NCBI GenBank assembly: GCA_003252375.1 | Contig: QKEJ01000195.1 | Coordinates: 1 to 55,875 of the forward strand | Direction of reading: 5' to 3' | Length of the DNA stretch: 55,875 nt | Source of the DNA: Halodesulfovibrio sp. | GTDB taxonomy: Bacteria; Desulfobacterota; Desulfovibrionia; Desulfovibrionales; Desulfovibrionaceae | Translations under genes and position numbers: made by a program | Shown: positions 1-8,492 of the stretch, in pieces | Position numbering within the stretch: the stretch's first letter is position 1 | Layout: each line of letters starts with the position of its first letter | The notes under the pieces: model-generated | The model's input: only the letters and a program-made list of their open reading frames with translations | The model's database searches: none | What the model was told of the DNA's origin: nothing

Positions 1-381
1 CACGGGGCCGAGATCATCGAGACCCATTTCACGCTGGATACCACCATCCCCGGGGGCGACCATGCCCATTCCGCGGACCCGGCCATGCTGCGCCGTCTGG
101 TGGACTCCATCGCGCTGTTCGAAACCATGCGCGGGGATGCGGGCACCTTCTTCCGCAACCGCCCGGACAGGGCCAATGCCGTCCCCTATCGGCGGGGCGT
201 GCACGCGAGCCGCCCCATCAAGGCGGGCGAGGTGATCGGTGAGGCGGACCTCATGTGCTGCCGTCCCGAACAGGAATTCGGACCGGCGGATACCGGACGG
301 CTGGTGGGGCTGCGCGCGGGAAGGGACATTGCCGCCCATGCACCCGTGCGCCACGACGATCTCAAGGCCGGGAAGGCGTAG
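1..381 (+). CDS. NeuB/PseI-type nonulosonic acid synthase, C-terminal part
   Basis: The gene enters from the left edge; 126 residues are visible before TAG. The reading frame is open from base 1 and begins with the end of the TIM barrel, with IIETHFTLD and a GGDHAHSADP segment resembling the family signature H-F-T-L-D-x-T-x-x-G-x-D-H. It ends with a SAF (antifreeze-like) domain (HASRPIKAGEVI) of the kind that caps the active site in sialic, legionaminic and pseudaminic acid synthases. These enzymes condense phosphoenolpyruvate with a 6-carbon 2,4-diacetamido sugar. The next two genes are an SpsF/PseF-like and a PseG-like gene, which favours a pseudaminate- or legionaminate-type product. Family assignment is firm; the exact sugar is not known. 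Confidence 0.88.
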   Translation, partial: HGAEIIETHFTLDTTIPGGDHAHSADPAMLRRLVDSIALFETMRGDAGTFFRNRPDRANAVPYRRGVHASRPIKAGEVIGEADLMCCRPEQEFGPADTGRLVGLRAGRDIAAHAPVRHDDLKAGKA

Positions 382-392
382 GGGACGCCGTC

Positions 393-1064
393 ATGAAGGT
401 ACTCTGCGTGGTGCAGGCCCGGTTCGCCTCCGCACGGTTGCCCGGCAAGGCATTGTACCCTTTGGGGGACATGCCCATGCTGGCCTACCTGTTGCGGCGC
501 ATGGCCACGGTGTCGGATGCGGAGCATCCGCTCTGTCTGGCCACCACGCAGCGGCCCGATGACGACATCCTTGCGGCATGGGCCGGAGCGTTGGGGATTC
601 CCGTCGTGCGCGGGGCGCAGGACGACGTGCTGCAGCGGTACCTTGCCTGCCTCGACGCCTTCGGGGCGGATGCCTGCATCCGGGTCACGGGTGACAATCC
701 CCTGACCAGCCGGACCATGGTGCGCGGCGTGCGCGAGGCCCTGTGTCAAGGCTATGACTATGTGGACGGCTACAGCGACTGCGTGACCGGCACGGGAGTG
801 GATGGCTTCGGCGCGGACCTGCTGCGTCGACTGGACGCCATGGACCTTGCGCCCGGGGAACGGGAGCACATCAACAAGCGCGTCATCGATCATCCGGCGG
901 AGTTTTCCGTACACAGGGTTGCGGCGCCGGAGGCGTTGCGGCGGCGCGACGTATCCCTTACGGTGGACACCATTGAGGAATTCGTGCGGGTCAGGGACAT
1001 GGTGGCGCGTGTCTCCCGGCCCGTGGAAGCAACGGGAGCGGCTGATGTCATCGCAACGGCCTGA
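393..1064 (+). CDS. SpsF/PseF-type cytidylyltransferase
   Basis: A 223-residue nucleotidyltransferase. The N-terminus VVQARFASARLPGKAL carries the R-x-x-S-x-R-L-P-G-K nucleotide loop of CMP-sugar synthetases, followed by VTGDNPLT, the D-x-P metal site region. It probably activates a nonulosonic acid with CTP to give the CMP-sugar, the step after the synthase encoded just upstream. The ATG at 393 was chosen because the family motif starts at residue 5 and the longer in-frame extension would run back through the upstream gene. The stop codon overlaps the start of the next gene by 20 bases, so the genes are translationally coupled. SpsF homologues act on various sugars, so the substrate is inferred from the neighbours. 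Confidence 0.85.
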   Translation: MKVLCVVQARFASARLPGKALYPLGDMPMLAYLLRRMATVSDAEHPLCLATTQRPDDDILAAWAGALGIPVVRGAQDDVLQRYLACLDAFGADACIRVTGDNPLTSRTMVRGVREALCQGYDYVDGYSDCVTGTGVDGFGADLLRRLDAMDLAPGEREHINKRVIDHPAEFSVHRVAAPEALRRRDVSLTVDTIEEFVRVRDMVARVSRPVEATGAADVIATA

Positions 1065-2028
1065 GTGGTTCAGCGCCCTCTATGCCGCGCTCGGCAGGCC
1101 CGGGACGGTGCATGTGCGGGTGGACGCGGGCAGGGTCGGAGGATTGTCCTACGGCCATCTGGAGCGATGCCGCATTCTTTCTGCCCTGCTGCGGCAGGAA
1201 GGCGCCACGACCCGGTTTTTCATGCGCCCCCTGCCGGACGGCGTGGCCCGGGCCCGGGAGTGCGGGGAAACCGTGCACCTCGTGGAGCCCGTGGAGGCAG
1301 ACGGCACCCCTTGGCTGACCATGTTTGCCCAGGCCGACGCGCTGGTGGTGGACCTGCCGTACGACCCGGAACCGGAGCTGGTCGCCCTGTGCGCGCAGTC
1401 CGCAGGAGGGGCGCGCCGTGTGGGGTGTATTGATGATTTCGGGCGAGATCTCCTTGCCTGCGACGTGGTGCTGAACTACAGCGTGCTGGCCGATCCGGCC
1501 GCCTACCCCCGCGCGGGCAGGGTTTTGCTGGGGCCGGAATACCTGATGATGGATGCCGCGTTTCAGGCGCTGGCAGCCGGGGCGGCCAACCGCAGCAATG
1601 CACTGGTGGTCACGCTCGGCGGTTCCGACCCAACGGACCTGACGCGGCGCATTCTGCCACGGCTTTTGGCGCATGACTTGCATGGTTTGCAGGTACTGGC
1701 CGTGCTCGGGCCGGGCTTCGGGGAAGGGGACGACCTTCTCGCCCTGGCGGAGCGTTCCGGCGGCAGGCTCGCCGTTTGCCGGGCGCCGGAGGCGCTGCTT
1801 CCCCTGCTGGCGGACAGTGCCGGGGTGATCTGCAGCGGCGGCAAGACCCTGTATGAATGCCTTGCGCTGGGAAAACCCGTGGTGGCCGTAGGCAGCACCG
1901 CGCGGGAGGCCGAGGTGATTGCGGCCTTTGAAGGCAGGGGAGACCTGGTTGGCGGGCTGGCCTGCTGGAATGAACAGGAATTTTCCGAATCAATATCCAG
2001 ACTGGTACGCATGGTAACTGATGATTGA
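1045..2028 (+). CDS. PseG-like UDP-sugar hydrolase / GT-B fold protein
   Basis: A 327-residue protein. An N-terminal VDAGRVGGLSYGHLERC resembles the G-x-G-H nucleotide-sugar loop of PseG (UDP-2,4-diacetamido-2,4,6-trideoxy-altropyranose hydrolase). A C-terminal GT-B half contains VVTLGGSDPTD and ICSGGKTLYECLALGKPVV, the usual UDP-binding region. PseG removes UDP before the NeuB-type condensation, so it belongs in the same pathway as the two genes upstream. The ATG at 1045 is used because it fits the family N-terminus; an in-frame start at 802 would lie deep in the upstream gene. Some PseG homologues are fused to or replaced by glycosyltransferases, so a transferase role is possible. Confidence 0.8.
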   Translation: MSSQRPEWFSALYAALGRPGTVHVRVDAGRVGGLSYGHLERCRILSALLRQEGATTRFFMRPLPDGVARARECGETVHLVEPVEADGTPWLTMFAQADALVVDLPYDPEPELVALCAQSAGGARRVGCIDDFGRDLLACDVVLNYSVLADPAAYPRAGRVLLGPEYLMMDAAFQALAAGAANRSNALVVTLGGSDPTDLTRRILPRLLAHDLHGLQVLAVLGPGFGEGDDLLALAERSGGRLAVCRAPEALLPLLADSAGVICSGGKTLYECLALGKPVVAVGSTAREAEVIAAFEGRGDLVGGLACWNEQEFSESISRLVRMVTDD

Positions 2029-3001
2029 GCAGTGTTCCGACATGATTCCGGCAGACGTGCGCGAGGCGCTCCTGCCCCTGCACGCCCTTTCCGAGGAACG
2101 GGAGCCCGTGACGAGCGAGCTGTACTCGCCCAATGATTTCTATGGCAATGCGCATGCCCTGAAGGCCTATCTGGGCAAGCCGGAGGGCTATGCCGTCAAG
2201 GCCGCCATGGAGCACAGCGCCGAACTTGGTCATGGCAACTGGATGCTCAACGTGCAGGCCCCGCTGCCTGCCGTCATTTCCATGAGCCCGTACCGTCATG
2301 CCTTCATCAGGCCGCATACCGACAAGCCCCTGTATGCCGTGGGTCCCTATGTGCACTACGCCCCGCATGCCCTGAGCGGGGAGCAGCTGGCCTTTGAGCG
2401 CAAGCGTCTGGGCAGGAGCCTGCTGGCCTTTCCCGCCCACTCCACGCACTACGTGACCTGCGAGCACAGCGTGGACCAGTTCTGCGCGGTGCTGCACAGG
2501 TTGGGAAGGGACTTTGATACGGTGCGGGTGTGCATGTACTGGAAGGACGTGCTCAACGGCACGGCTGCGGAGTACGCGCGGCGCGGTTTCGAGTGCGTGA
2601 CCTGCGGGCACATGTTCGACCTGCAGTTCCTGCCGCGGCTCAAGAGCCTCATTTCCCTGGCCTCCCTGACCGTGGCCAACGCCCTGACCACGGCCCTCGG
2701 CTACAGCGTGCACATGGGCATTCCCCATTACTATTCCCCGTCCATCATCGGCTACGGCTGTCAGGACGAGGAGACCTTCAGGATCATGCTGGGGGATTCG
2801 CACTGCAAGCAGGCCTCGTCGGACATCGTGGAGCTGGAGGCCGTATTCAGCGAATTTTCGGATGAAGTCACCCCCCGCCAGTACGAAACGGCGGACAAGT
2901 ACTGGGGGCTTTCCTCCGTTCTCGACAGGGAGGGACTGGCCGACCTGTTCGATGAACTGGAAGCCATGCACGGGGCCATGCACCCGCACAGGGCAGGATA
3001 G
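2021..3001 (+). CDS. Uncharacterised protein, possibly a GT-B-like glycosyltransferase
   Basis: A 326-residue protein not recognised with certainty. It has no signal peptide or membrane segment, so it is probably cytoplasmic. The first half contains HTDKPLYAVGPYVHYAP. The second half has alternating strands and helices: VRVCMYWKDVL, FECVTCGHMFDLQFLPRL, then a TVANALTTALGYSVHMGIPHYY segment that resembles the nucleotide-binding end of GT-B transferases, where a Ser/Thr and Gly turn is followed by G-x-P. Its ATG overlaps the PseG-like gene's stop by 8 bases, so it belongs to the nonulosonate operon. A role in transferring or modifying the CMP-sugar is an inference from position and fold-like pattern only. 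Confidence 0.55.
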   Translation: MIEQCSDMIPADVREALLPLHALSEEREPVTSELYSPNDFYGNAHALKAYLGKPEGYAVKAAMEHSAELGHGNWMLNVQAPLPAVISMSPYRHAFIRPHTDKPLYAVGPYVHYAPHALSGEQLAFERKRLGRSLLAFPAHSTHYVTCEHSVDQFCAVLHRLGRDFDTVRVCMYWKDVLNGTAAEYARRGFECVTCGHMFDLQFLPRLKSLISLASLTVANALTTALGYSVHMGIPHYYSPSIIGYGCQDEETFRIMLGDSHCKQASSDIVELEAVFSEFSDEVTPRQYETADKYWGLSSVLDREGLADLFDELEAMHGAMHPHRAG

Positions 3002-3086
3002 CGGCATGGAACATCAGCGTGTGTTTGAGACGGGCGGCCGCGTGCCGCAGGAACATATTCCACTCTCTCAGGAAAAAGATACGACC

Positions 3087-4202
3087 ATGCGACATATAGA
3101 ACTCTCCCCCCCCTCGCTGGACACGGCGGAAAAGGATGCCCTCCTCAGGGTCATCGACGACAACTGGCTGGCCATGGGCAAGAGGGTGCGCACGCTGGAA
3201 GAAGCGTTCGCCTCGCTGCACGGCATCGGCCACGGGGTGGCGCTCAATTCGTGCACGGCCGCCCTGCATCTTTCCCTCGCCGCCCACGGCATTGGGCCGG
3301 GCGACGAGGTGCTGCTGCCGTCGCTTTCCTTTGTGGCCACGGCCAACGCAGCCATCTACGTGGGAGCGCGTCCCGTCTTCGTGGACGTTGAGGACGAGCT
3401 TGTCCCGCACATGAGCCTTGCGCTGGCCCGGCAGGCCATCACGCCCCGGACCCGGGCCATCATCACCATGCATTACGCAGGGTATCTGATGGACATGCGC
3501 CCGTGGCGCGAACTGGCGGATGAGCACAACCTTGTGCTGATCGAGGATGCGGCGCACGCCGCCGGGCTGGAAGGTGCCGGTCGCCACAGCCACGCCAGCG
3601 CGTTCAGCTTTTATTCCAACAAGAACATGACAACGGGTGAAGGCGGCATGCTGCTCGTGCATGACGCCGAGCTGGAGGCCCGCCTGCGGCTCATGCGTTC
3701 ACACGGCATGACCTCCACGACCATTACGCGGGATCAGGGCCATGCCTTCGGTTACGACGTGGTGGAGGCCGGTTTCAACTACCGGCTGGATGAGCTCCGG
3801 GCCGCCATCGGGCTGGAGCAACTGGCCCGCCTTGCCGAACGCAATGCCCGGCGCGTGGAGCTGACCGGCTTGTACCGCAGGCACCTCGCATCCGTTGCCG
3901 GTCTGGGCGTTCCCTTCTCACCGGCGTGGACGCAGTGCGGACACATCATGCCCGTTTTGCTGCCCGAAGGGGCGGACAGGCTGCAGACCATGATGCGGCT
4001 CAGGGAACAGGGGGTGCAGAGCAGCGTGCACTATCGCCCCATCCACACGTTTACCCAGTTTGCGGGCACGGCTGCGGACCAGCCGGTTCTGCCCATGACC
4101 GAGGCCTTCGGGCGCCGGACGCTGACCCTGCCGCTGCATCCGGGCTTGTCGGATGATGATGTGGCCTATGTTGTCGAGGCTTTGACCAACGCCCTCGGGT
4201 AA
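3087..4202 (+). CDS. DegT/DnrJ/EryC1-family PLP aminotransferase
   Basis: A 371-residue sugar aminotransferase. It shows LNSCTAALHLSLAAHGIGPGDEV (PLP phosphate site), VLIEDAAHAAG (D that contacts the PLP nitrogen) and SFYSNKNMTTGEGG with the Schiff-base lysine in NKNMTTGEGG. PseC and related enzymes use this fold to put the 4-amino group on UDP-4-keto sugars. ATG 3087 places the normal family N-terminus (LSPPSLDTAEKDALL) close to the start. An alternative ATG at 3006 has a better Shine-Dalgarno (AGGA, 7-base spacing) and would add 27 residues, but that stretch has AT-rich third positions unlike the gene. The upstream 85 bases otherwise hold nothing obvious. Confidence 0.87.
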   Translation: MRHIELSPPSLDTAEKDALLRVIDDNWLAMGKRVRTLEEAFASLHGIGHGVALNSCTAALHLSLAAHGIGPGDEVLLPSLSFVATANAAIYVGARPVFVDVEDELVPHMSLALARQAITPRTRAIITMHYAGYLMDMRPWRELADEHNLVLIEDAAHAAGLEGAGRHSHASAFSFYSNKNMTTGEGGMLLVHDAELEARLRLMRSHGMTSTTITRDQGHAFGYDVVEAGFNYRLDELRAAIGLEQLARLAERNARRVELTGLYRRHLASVAGLGVPFSPAWTQCGHIMPVLLPEGADRLQTMMRLREQGVQSSVHYRPIHTFTQFAGTAADQPVLPMTEAFGRRTLTLPLHPGLSDDDVAYVVEALTNALG

Positions 4203-4219
4203 AGGAGACGTCGGCAAGG

Positions 4220-5287
4220 ATGGACAGGTACAGTATCGATCACCACAAGATGCACATGCATCCGGAGCGGCTGGCCGCCTGGCTCAAAGGGGAGCCCGTG
4301 GCCCCCATCTATCTGGAAGTTTCGCCCAGCGGGCAGTGCAACTGCCGCTGCCGGTTCTGCGGCATGGATTTTCTGGGCTACCGCAAGCGGATGTGGGATG
4401 CGGAGCTGCTCAAGGACCGGGTTGCCCACATGGGCAGGCTGGGCCTGAAGAGCATCATGTACGCAGGGGAAGGCGAACCCTTCACCCATCCGGAGCTGGC
4501 GGGCATCATCGAGCATACGGCCGCCAGCGGGGTGGATGTGGCCATCACGACCAACGCCATCCTGATGACCGAGGCGCAGAGCGAGCGCGTGCTCGGCAAC
4601 TGCTGCTGGATCAAGGCCAGCGTCAATGCCGGTTCTCCCGACGTGTACGGGTATGTGCACGGTGTTGCCCCGGAAAAGTACCGCGAGGTCATCCATAATC
4701 TGGAACGGGCCGCCGCCGTGCGTGCCCGGGAGGGATACCGCTGCACCCTGGGCATGCAGATGATCCTGCTGCCGCAGAATGCCCACGAGGCCACCACGCT
4801 GGCGGCCACGGCACGGGACGCGGGCATGGACTATCTGGTCATCAAGCCCTATTCGCAGCACCCCCTGAGCGGTAACTGCGAGTATGACGGGCTGACCTAC
4901 AGCGACATGCGTTCCCTTGCGGAAGAGCTGCAGGCCATGAACACGGAACATTTCAACATCGTGTTCCGCTGGGAGACCATGGCCCGGCTGGAACAGCCCG
5001 AGCGGGCCTACAGCCACTGCCTTGGCCTGCCCTTCGCCGGGTACATAGACACCGACGGCAACATGTGGGGCTGCCTTGCCTACGTCACGGACGAACGGTT
5101 CCTCTTCGGCAACATCCGCGACGAGAACCCGGAGGACGTGTTCTGGGGGCCCCGCCGGACCGAGGCGCTGCGCTGGGCTGCGGAGCGGCTGGACACCGGG
5201 GAGTGCCGGGTGAACTGCCGCCTTGAGGCCGTAAACAGCTACCTGTGGCAGCTTCGGCATCCGTCGCATCACGTCAACTTTATCTAG
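4220..5287 (+). CDS. Radical SAM protein with SPASM-like C-terminus (paralogue 1)
   Basis: A 355-residue radical SAM enzyme. Cys40, Cys44 and Cys47 (CNCRCRFC) form the CxxxCxxC site for the S-adenosylmethionine-binding 4Fe-4S cluster, and AGEGEP is the usual GGE-like motif. The C-terminal third has spaced cysteines (YSHC, MWGC, ECRVNC) typical of SPASM/twitch domains that bind auxiliary clusters. The protein ends in HHVNFI. It is clearly paralogous to the protein at 7376-8479: same cysteine positions, a shared LGMQM-x-L-x-P core and the same C-terminal pentapeptide. SPASM enzymes oxidise or epimerise peptides and sugars; the substrate here is unknown. It lies directly before the E1 alpha gene with an 8-base gap. 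Confidence 0.85.
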   Translation: MDRYSIDHHKMHMHPERLAAWLKGEPVAPIYLEVSPSGQCNCRCRFCGMDFLGYRKRMWDAELLKDRVAHMGRLGLKSIMYAGEGEPFTHPELAGIIEHTAASGVDVAITTNAILMTEAQSERVLGNCCWIKASVNAGSPDVYGYVHGVAPEKYREVIHNLERAAAVRAREGYRCTLGMQMILLPQNAHEATTLAATARDAGMDYLVIKPYSQHPLSGNCEYDGLTYSDMRSLAEELQAMNTEHFNIVFRWETMARLEQPERAYSHCLGLPFAGYIDTDGNMWGCLAYVTDERFLFGNIRDENPEDVFWGPRRTEALRWAAERLDTGECRVNCRLEAVNSYLWQLRHPSHHVNFI

Positions 5288-5295
5288 GAGCGGTC

Positions 5296-6288
5296 ATGAC
5301 AGCATCCGATACGTCTGCGGCTTCCCTCGAGCATCTGCGTGAGCACGGGTTCGCCCTGCTTGAGCGCATGATCCTGATCCGGCAGTTCGAGAGCCGCGTT
5401 CAGGCGCTGTACGCCGAGCAGGAGATGCGCACGCCGGTGCATCTGTGCATCGGGCAGGAAGCCGTTCCCTCGGCCGTCTGCTCCTGCCTGCGGGATGCCG
5501 ACCATATTTTCAGTTCCCACCGGTGCCATGGACACTACATGGCCAAGGGGGGCGACCTGAACAGGCTGGCGGCGGAACTGTACTGCCGCAGTGAAGGGTG
5601 TTCCGGCGGCAAGGGCGGCTCCATGCACATCGTGGATGTGGAGCGGGGCGTCTGCGGCACCACGGCCATTGTGGGCGGCAGCGTGCCCATCGCGCTCGGG
5701 GCGGGCCTTGCCTCTTCCCTGCGGCGTGACGGCGGCGTGAGCGTGGCCTTTTTCGGCGACGGCGCATCCGAGGAGGGAACCTTTCACGAAAGCCTCAACA
5801 TCGCGGCCCTGAAGACGCTGCCTGTCATTTTCGTGCAGGAAAACAACCTGTACGCCACCAGTTCCCATGTCCGGAATCGTCAGGCGTATGATGGCGGTGC
5901 CAGCCTTGCCAGAGGCTACGGCATGCCCGCGTGCCGCATCGACGGCAACGACGCCGTGGCGGTGCATCAGGCGGCCCTGGAAGCCGTGGCCCGTGCCCGC
6001 AGGGGCGAGGGCCCCTCGTTCATCGAATGCCTGACCTACCGCTGGATGGACCATGTGGGGGCCGGAGACGGCCTTGAAAAGGGCTATCGCAGCCGCGAGG
6101 AGTGGGATGACTGGGTGCGCCGCTGCCCCGTGAAGGCCCTTGAGGAGCGCATTGTGGAGGCCGGTGTGGCGGACAGCGGACAGATTGCCGCCGTGTATGA
6201 ACGGGTGAACGGACGCGTGGACGAGGCCTTTGCCTTTGGCAAGGCGAGCCCGTGGCCGGGCGCCATGACGCTTTCGGAAAACGTGTAA
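5296..6288 (+). CDS. Thiamine-diphosphate dehydrogenase E1 component, alpha subunit
   Basis: A 330-residue E1 alpha homologue of the pyruvate/acetoin dehydrogenase type. The thiamine-diphosphate motif runs from GDG (residues 154-156) to ENN (182-184). IGQEAV and SSHRCHGHYMAKGG are typical of the family, and the GYRSREEWDDW segment is present. ATG 5296 follows a TAGGAG Shine-Dalgarno that overlaps the previous stop. The beta subunit is next. No lipoyl E2 or E3 gene is found anywhere in the window, so this pair may not act as an alpha-keto acid dehydrogenase complex. It may instead decarboxylate a keto acid and transfer the acyl or hydroxyalkyl group to a sugar or other acceptor. That role is an inference from the cluster. 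Confidence 0.87.
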   Translation: MTASDTSAASLEHLREHGFALLERMILIRQFESRVQALYAEQEMRTPVHLCIGQEAVPSAVCSCLRDADHIFSSHRCHGHYMAKGGDLNRLAAELYCRSEGCSGGKGGSMHIVDVERGVCGTTAIVGGSVPIALGAGLASSLRRDGGVSVAFFGDGASEEGTFHESLNIAALKTLPVIFVQENNLYATSSHVRNRQAYDGGASLARGYGMPACRIDGNDAVAVHQAALEAVARARRGEGPSFIECLTYRWMDHVGAGDGLEKGYRSREEWDDWVRRCPVKALEERIVEAGVADSGQIAAVYERVNGRVDEAFAFGKASPWPGAMTLSENV

Positions 6289-6300
6289 GGGAGAACGCGC

Positions 6301-7383
6301 ATGCCCTGGACCAGAATGCTTGCAGACGGCTACGCCAACGGCGCGCTTCCCGGCGCGGATTCGACGCAGCGCATGCTGACCTATTCGCAGGCGTTGCGGG
6401 AGGCGCAGGCCATGGCCATGGCTGCCGACCCCAACGTCATCGTCATGGGCGAAGGGGTGGATGACCCGGGCGGCATCTTCGGCTCCACGCTGGGATTGCA
6501 TACCGAGTTCGGCCCGGACCGCTGCTTCGACCTGCCCATTGCCGAGAATGCCTCCACGGGCATGGCACTCGGTGCGGCCGTTGCAGGGCTGCGCCCCATC
6601 TACGTGCATATGCGCATGGACTTCATGCTCATGGGCATGGACCAGCTGGTCAACCACGTGGCCAAGTGGCGCTACATGACCAACGGCGCGCAGAAGGCCC
6701 CGCTGGTCATCCGCGCGCTCATCGGCCGAGGCTGGGGATCGGCCGCGCAGCATTCGCAGAGCCTGCAGGGCATGTTCATGCAGGTGCCGGGGCTGAAGAT
6801 CGTCATGCCCGTCACCCCCATGGACGCCAAGGGGCTGCTGCTCTCCGCCATTGCGGACGACGGACCGGTCCTCTGTGTGGAGCACCGCTGGCTCTATTCC
6901 CGTCAGGGGCACACCCCGGAAGAGATGTATTTCGTGCCGCTGGGCAAGGGGGCCGTGCTGCGGCCCGGGCGTGACGTGACCATCTGCGCCCTGTCGCAGA
7001 TGGTGTGCGAGGCCCTTGCCGCCGCCGAGGAGCTTGCCGCCGAGGGCATCGAGGCCGAGGTGCTCGACATGCGCAGCGTGAAGCCGCTGGACGAGGATCT
7101 GCTGCTGGAATCCGTTTCCAGAACCGGACGGCTGGTGGTGGCGGACACGGGCAACGTGATGGCGGGCTGGAGTGCCGAGGTCGCCGCCCTGGTCCACGAG
7201 AAGGCCTTTGACCAGTTGCGGGGCCCGGTACAGCGCATAGGCCTGCCGGATATTCCCACCCCTGCGTCCTGCGTGCTGGAAGACGCCTTCTATCCCGGCA
7301 AGGAGGACATCAAGGCCGGCGTGCACCGGCTGCTGGCAAGAGATATGGCGCCGAACCGCAAAACGGGAGGAATCCATGGCTGA
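6301..7383 (+). CDS. Thiamine-diphosphate dehydrogenase E1 component, beta subunit
   Basis: A 360-residue partner of the preceding gene. It has the transketolase-type pyrimidine domain (MLTYSQALREAQAMAMAADPNVIVMGEGV, with Glu in GEGV expected to activate the cofactor), the DLPIAENA subunit-contact motif and a C-terminal domain with LDMRSVKPLDEDLL. A Shine-Dalgarno GGGAG precedes the ATG by 7 bases. The start is about 25 residues longer than usual E1 beta proteins (MPWTRMLADGYANGAL before the conserved TYSQAL), which may be a real extension. Its stop overlaps the next radical SAM gene by 8 bases, showing tight coupling between the thiamine enzyme and the radical SAM partner. Confidence 0.87.
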   Translation: MPWTRMLADGYANGALPGADSTQRMLTYSQALREAQAMAMAADPNVIVMGEGVDDPGGIFGSTLGLHTEFGPDRCFDLPIAENASTGMALGAAVAGLRPIYVHMRMDFMLMGMDQLVNHVAKWRYMTNGAQKAPLVIRALIGRGWGSAAQHSQSLQGMFMQVPGLKIVMPVTPMDAKGLLLSAIADDGPVLCVEHRWLYSRQGHTPEEMYFVPLGKGAVLRPGRDVTICALSQMVCEALAAAEELAAEGIEAEVLDMRSVKPLDEDLLLESVSRTGRLVVADTGNVMAGWSAEVAALVHEKAFDQLRGPVQRIGLPDIPTPASCVLEDAFYPGKEDIKAGVHRLLARDMAPNRKTGGIHG

Positions 7384-8479
7384 GATCATTCTGGACGGAG
7401 ACAAGCTGCGCTGGCACAGGGAGCGCGTTGCCGCGCTGCTTGCCGGTGAACGCGTGGCTCCGCTGACCATAGACTGCGCCCTTACCCGGGCCTGTTCCTA
7501 TCGGTGCGTCTACTGCTACGGCCAGTTGCAGCACAATCCCGGCGAGGCGCTCTCCCGTGACGTGATCATGCGGTTTCTGGATGACGCCGCGGAGATCGGC
7601 GTCAAGGCGGTCAGCTTTGTGAGCGACGGGGAGTCCACCTGCAGCCCCCATCTGTACGAGGCCATCCTGCACGGCAAGGCCAACGGGCTGGATATGGCGC
7701 TGGGCACCAACGGCTACCTGCTGCAGGACGAGCGGCTGGAGGAGATCCTCCCCGCCCTGACCTACCTGCGCTTCAATATTTCCGCGGGCGAACCCGCCCG
7801 GTATGCCCAGATTCACGGCTGCGCCGAAAAGTGCTTCCACAAGGTCTGCAATACCATCAGCCAGTGCGTGCGTATCGTGCGGGAGCGCGATCTGGCGGTC
7901 ACGCTGGGCATGCAGATGGTCCTCATGCCCGATCTTGCCGACCAGATTCTTCCCCTGTCCCGGCTGGGTGCCTCGCTGGGGGTGGATTATCTGGTCATCA
8001 AGCATTGCAGTGATGACGAGGACGGTTCGCTCGGGGTCGAGTATGACCGGTACGATGCGCTTACCCCCCTGCTGGAGGAGGCCGAGGCCCTCAGCACGGA
8101 ACGCTACCGGGTGGCCGTGAAGTGGTCCAAGATCCGAACGGGCAACCAGCGCATCTATACCCAGTGCTACGGTCCGCCGCTCATTCTCCAGATGTCCGGC
8201 AGCGGCCTTGTGGCCCCGTGCGGCATGTTCTTCAACGAAAAGTACGCCCGGTACCATATCGGCAACATCAGCCAGACCCCCCTCAAGGAGCTGTGGCAGG
8301 GGGAACGGTACTGGGAGGTCATGGCCGATATCGCCTCCAGCCGGTTCAACGCGAACCGGGACTGCGGCACCCTGTGCCTGCAGCACAAGGTGAACGAGCG
8401 GCTGTGGCGTCTGCGACGCGGAGAGGAAGAGCTGCCCCCGGATCAGGGAGCGGAACCCATGCATGTCAATTTCATCTGA
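7376..8479 (+). CDS. Radical SAM protein with SPASM-like C-terminus (paralogue 2)
   Basis: A 367-residue paralogue of the protein at 4220-5287. Cys40, Cys44 and Cys47 (CSYRCVYC) sit at exactly the same residue numbers. SDGEST takes the place of the AGEGEP loop. The SPASM-like region has YTQC, VAPC and DCGTLC cysteines followed by a conserved NERLWRLR helix, matching NSYLWQLR in the paralogue. It ends in MHVNFI. A 15-residue acidic insert (RRGEEELPPDQGAEP) precedes this tail. The start overlaps the E1 beta gene by 8 bases. Two related radical SAM enzymes around one E1 pair suggests successive steps or a heteromeric complex; no substrate can be named. Confidence 0.85.
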   Translation: MAEIILDGDKLRWHRERVAALLAGERVAPLTIDCALTRACSYRCVYCYGQLQHNPGEALSRDVIMRFLDDAAEIGVKAVSFVSDGESTCSPHLYEAILHGKANGLDMALGTNGYLLQDERLEEILPALTYLRFNISAGEPARYAQIHGCAEKCFHKVCNTISQCVRIVRERDLAVTLGMQMVLMPDLADQILPLSRLGASLGVDYLVIKHCSDDEDGSLGVEYDRYDALTPLLEEAEALSTERYRVAVKWSKIRTGNQRIYTQCYGPPLILQMSGSGLVAPCGMFFNEKYARYHIGNISQTPLKELWQGERYWEVMADIASSRFNANRDCGTLCLQHKVNERLWRLRRGEEELPPDQGAEPMHVNFI

Positions 8480-8492
8480 GGGGAGGTCCGGC

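Noticed and set aside
802-1044. Extended start of the PseG-like gene
   Set aside because: This would overlap the cytidylyltransferase gene by more than 240 bases; the ATG at 1045 fits the family.
3006-3086. Upstream ATG for the DegT-type aminotransferase
   Set aside because: It has a good Shine-Dalgarno, but the 27 extra residues are not family-like and their third codon positions are AT-rich. Kept only as an alternative.
5296-7383. Ordinary pyruvate dehydrogenase operon
   Set aside because: No E2 or E3 gene is nearby and the genes are embedded among radical SAM and sugar genes.
5284-7470. 728-codon minus-strand ORF opposite the E1 genes
   Set aside because: It mirrors the codon bias of two well-recognised plus-strand genes and has no family motifs; it is an antisense shadow in GC-rich DNA.
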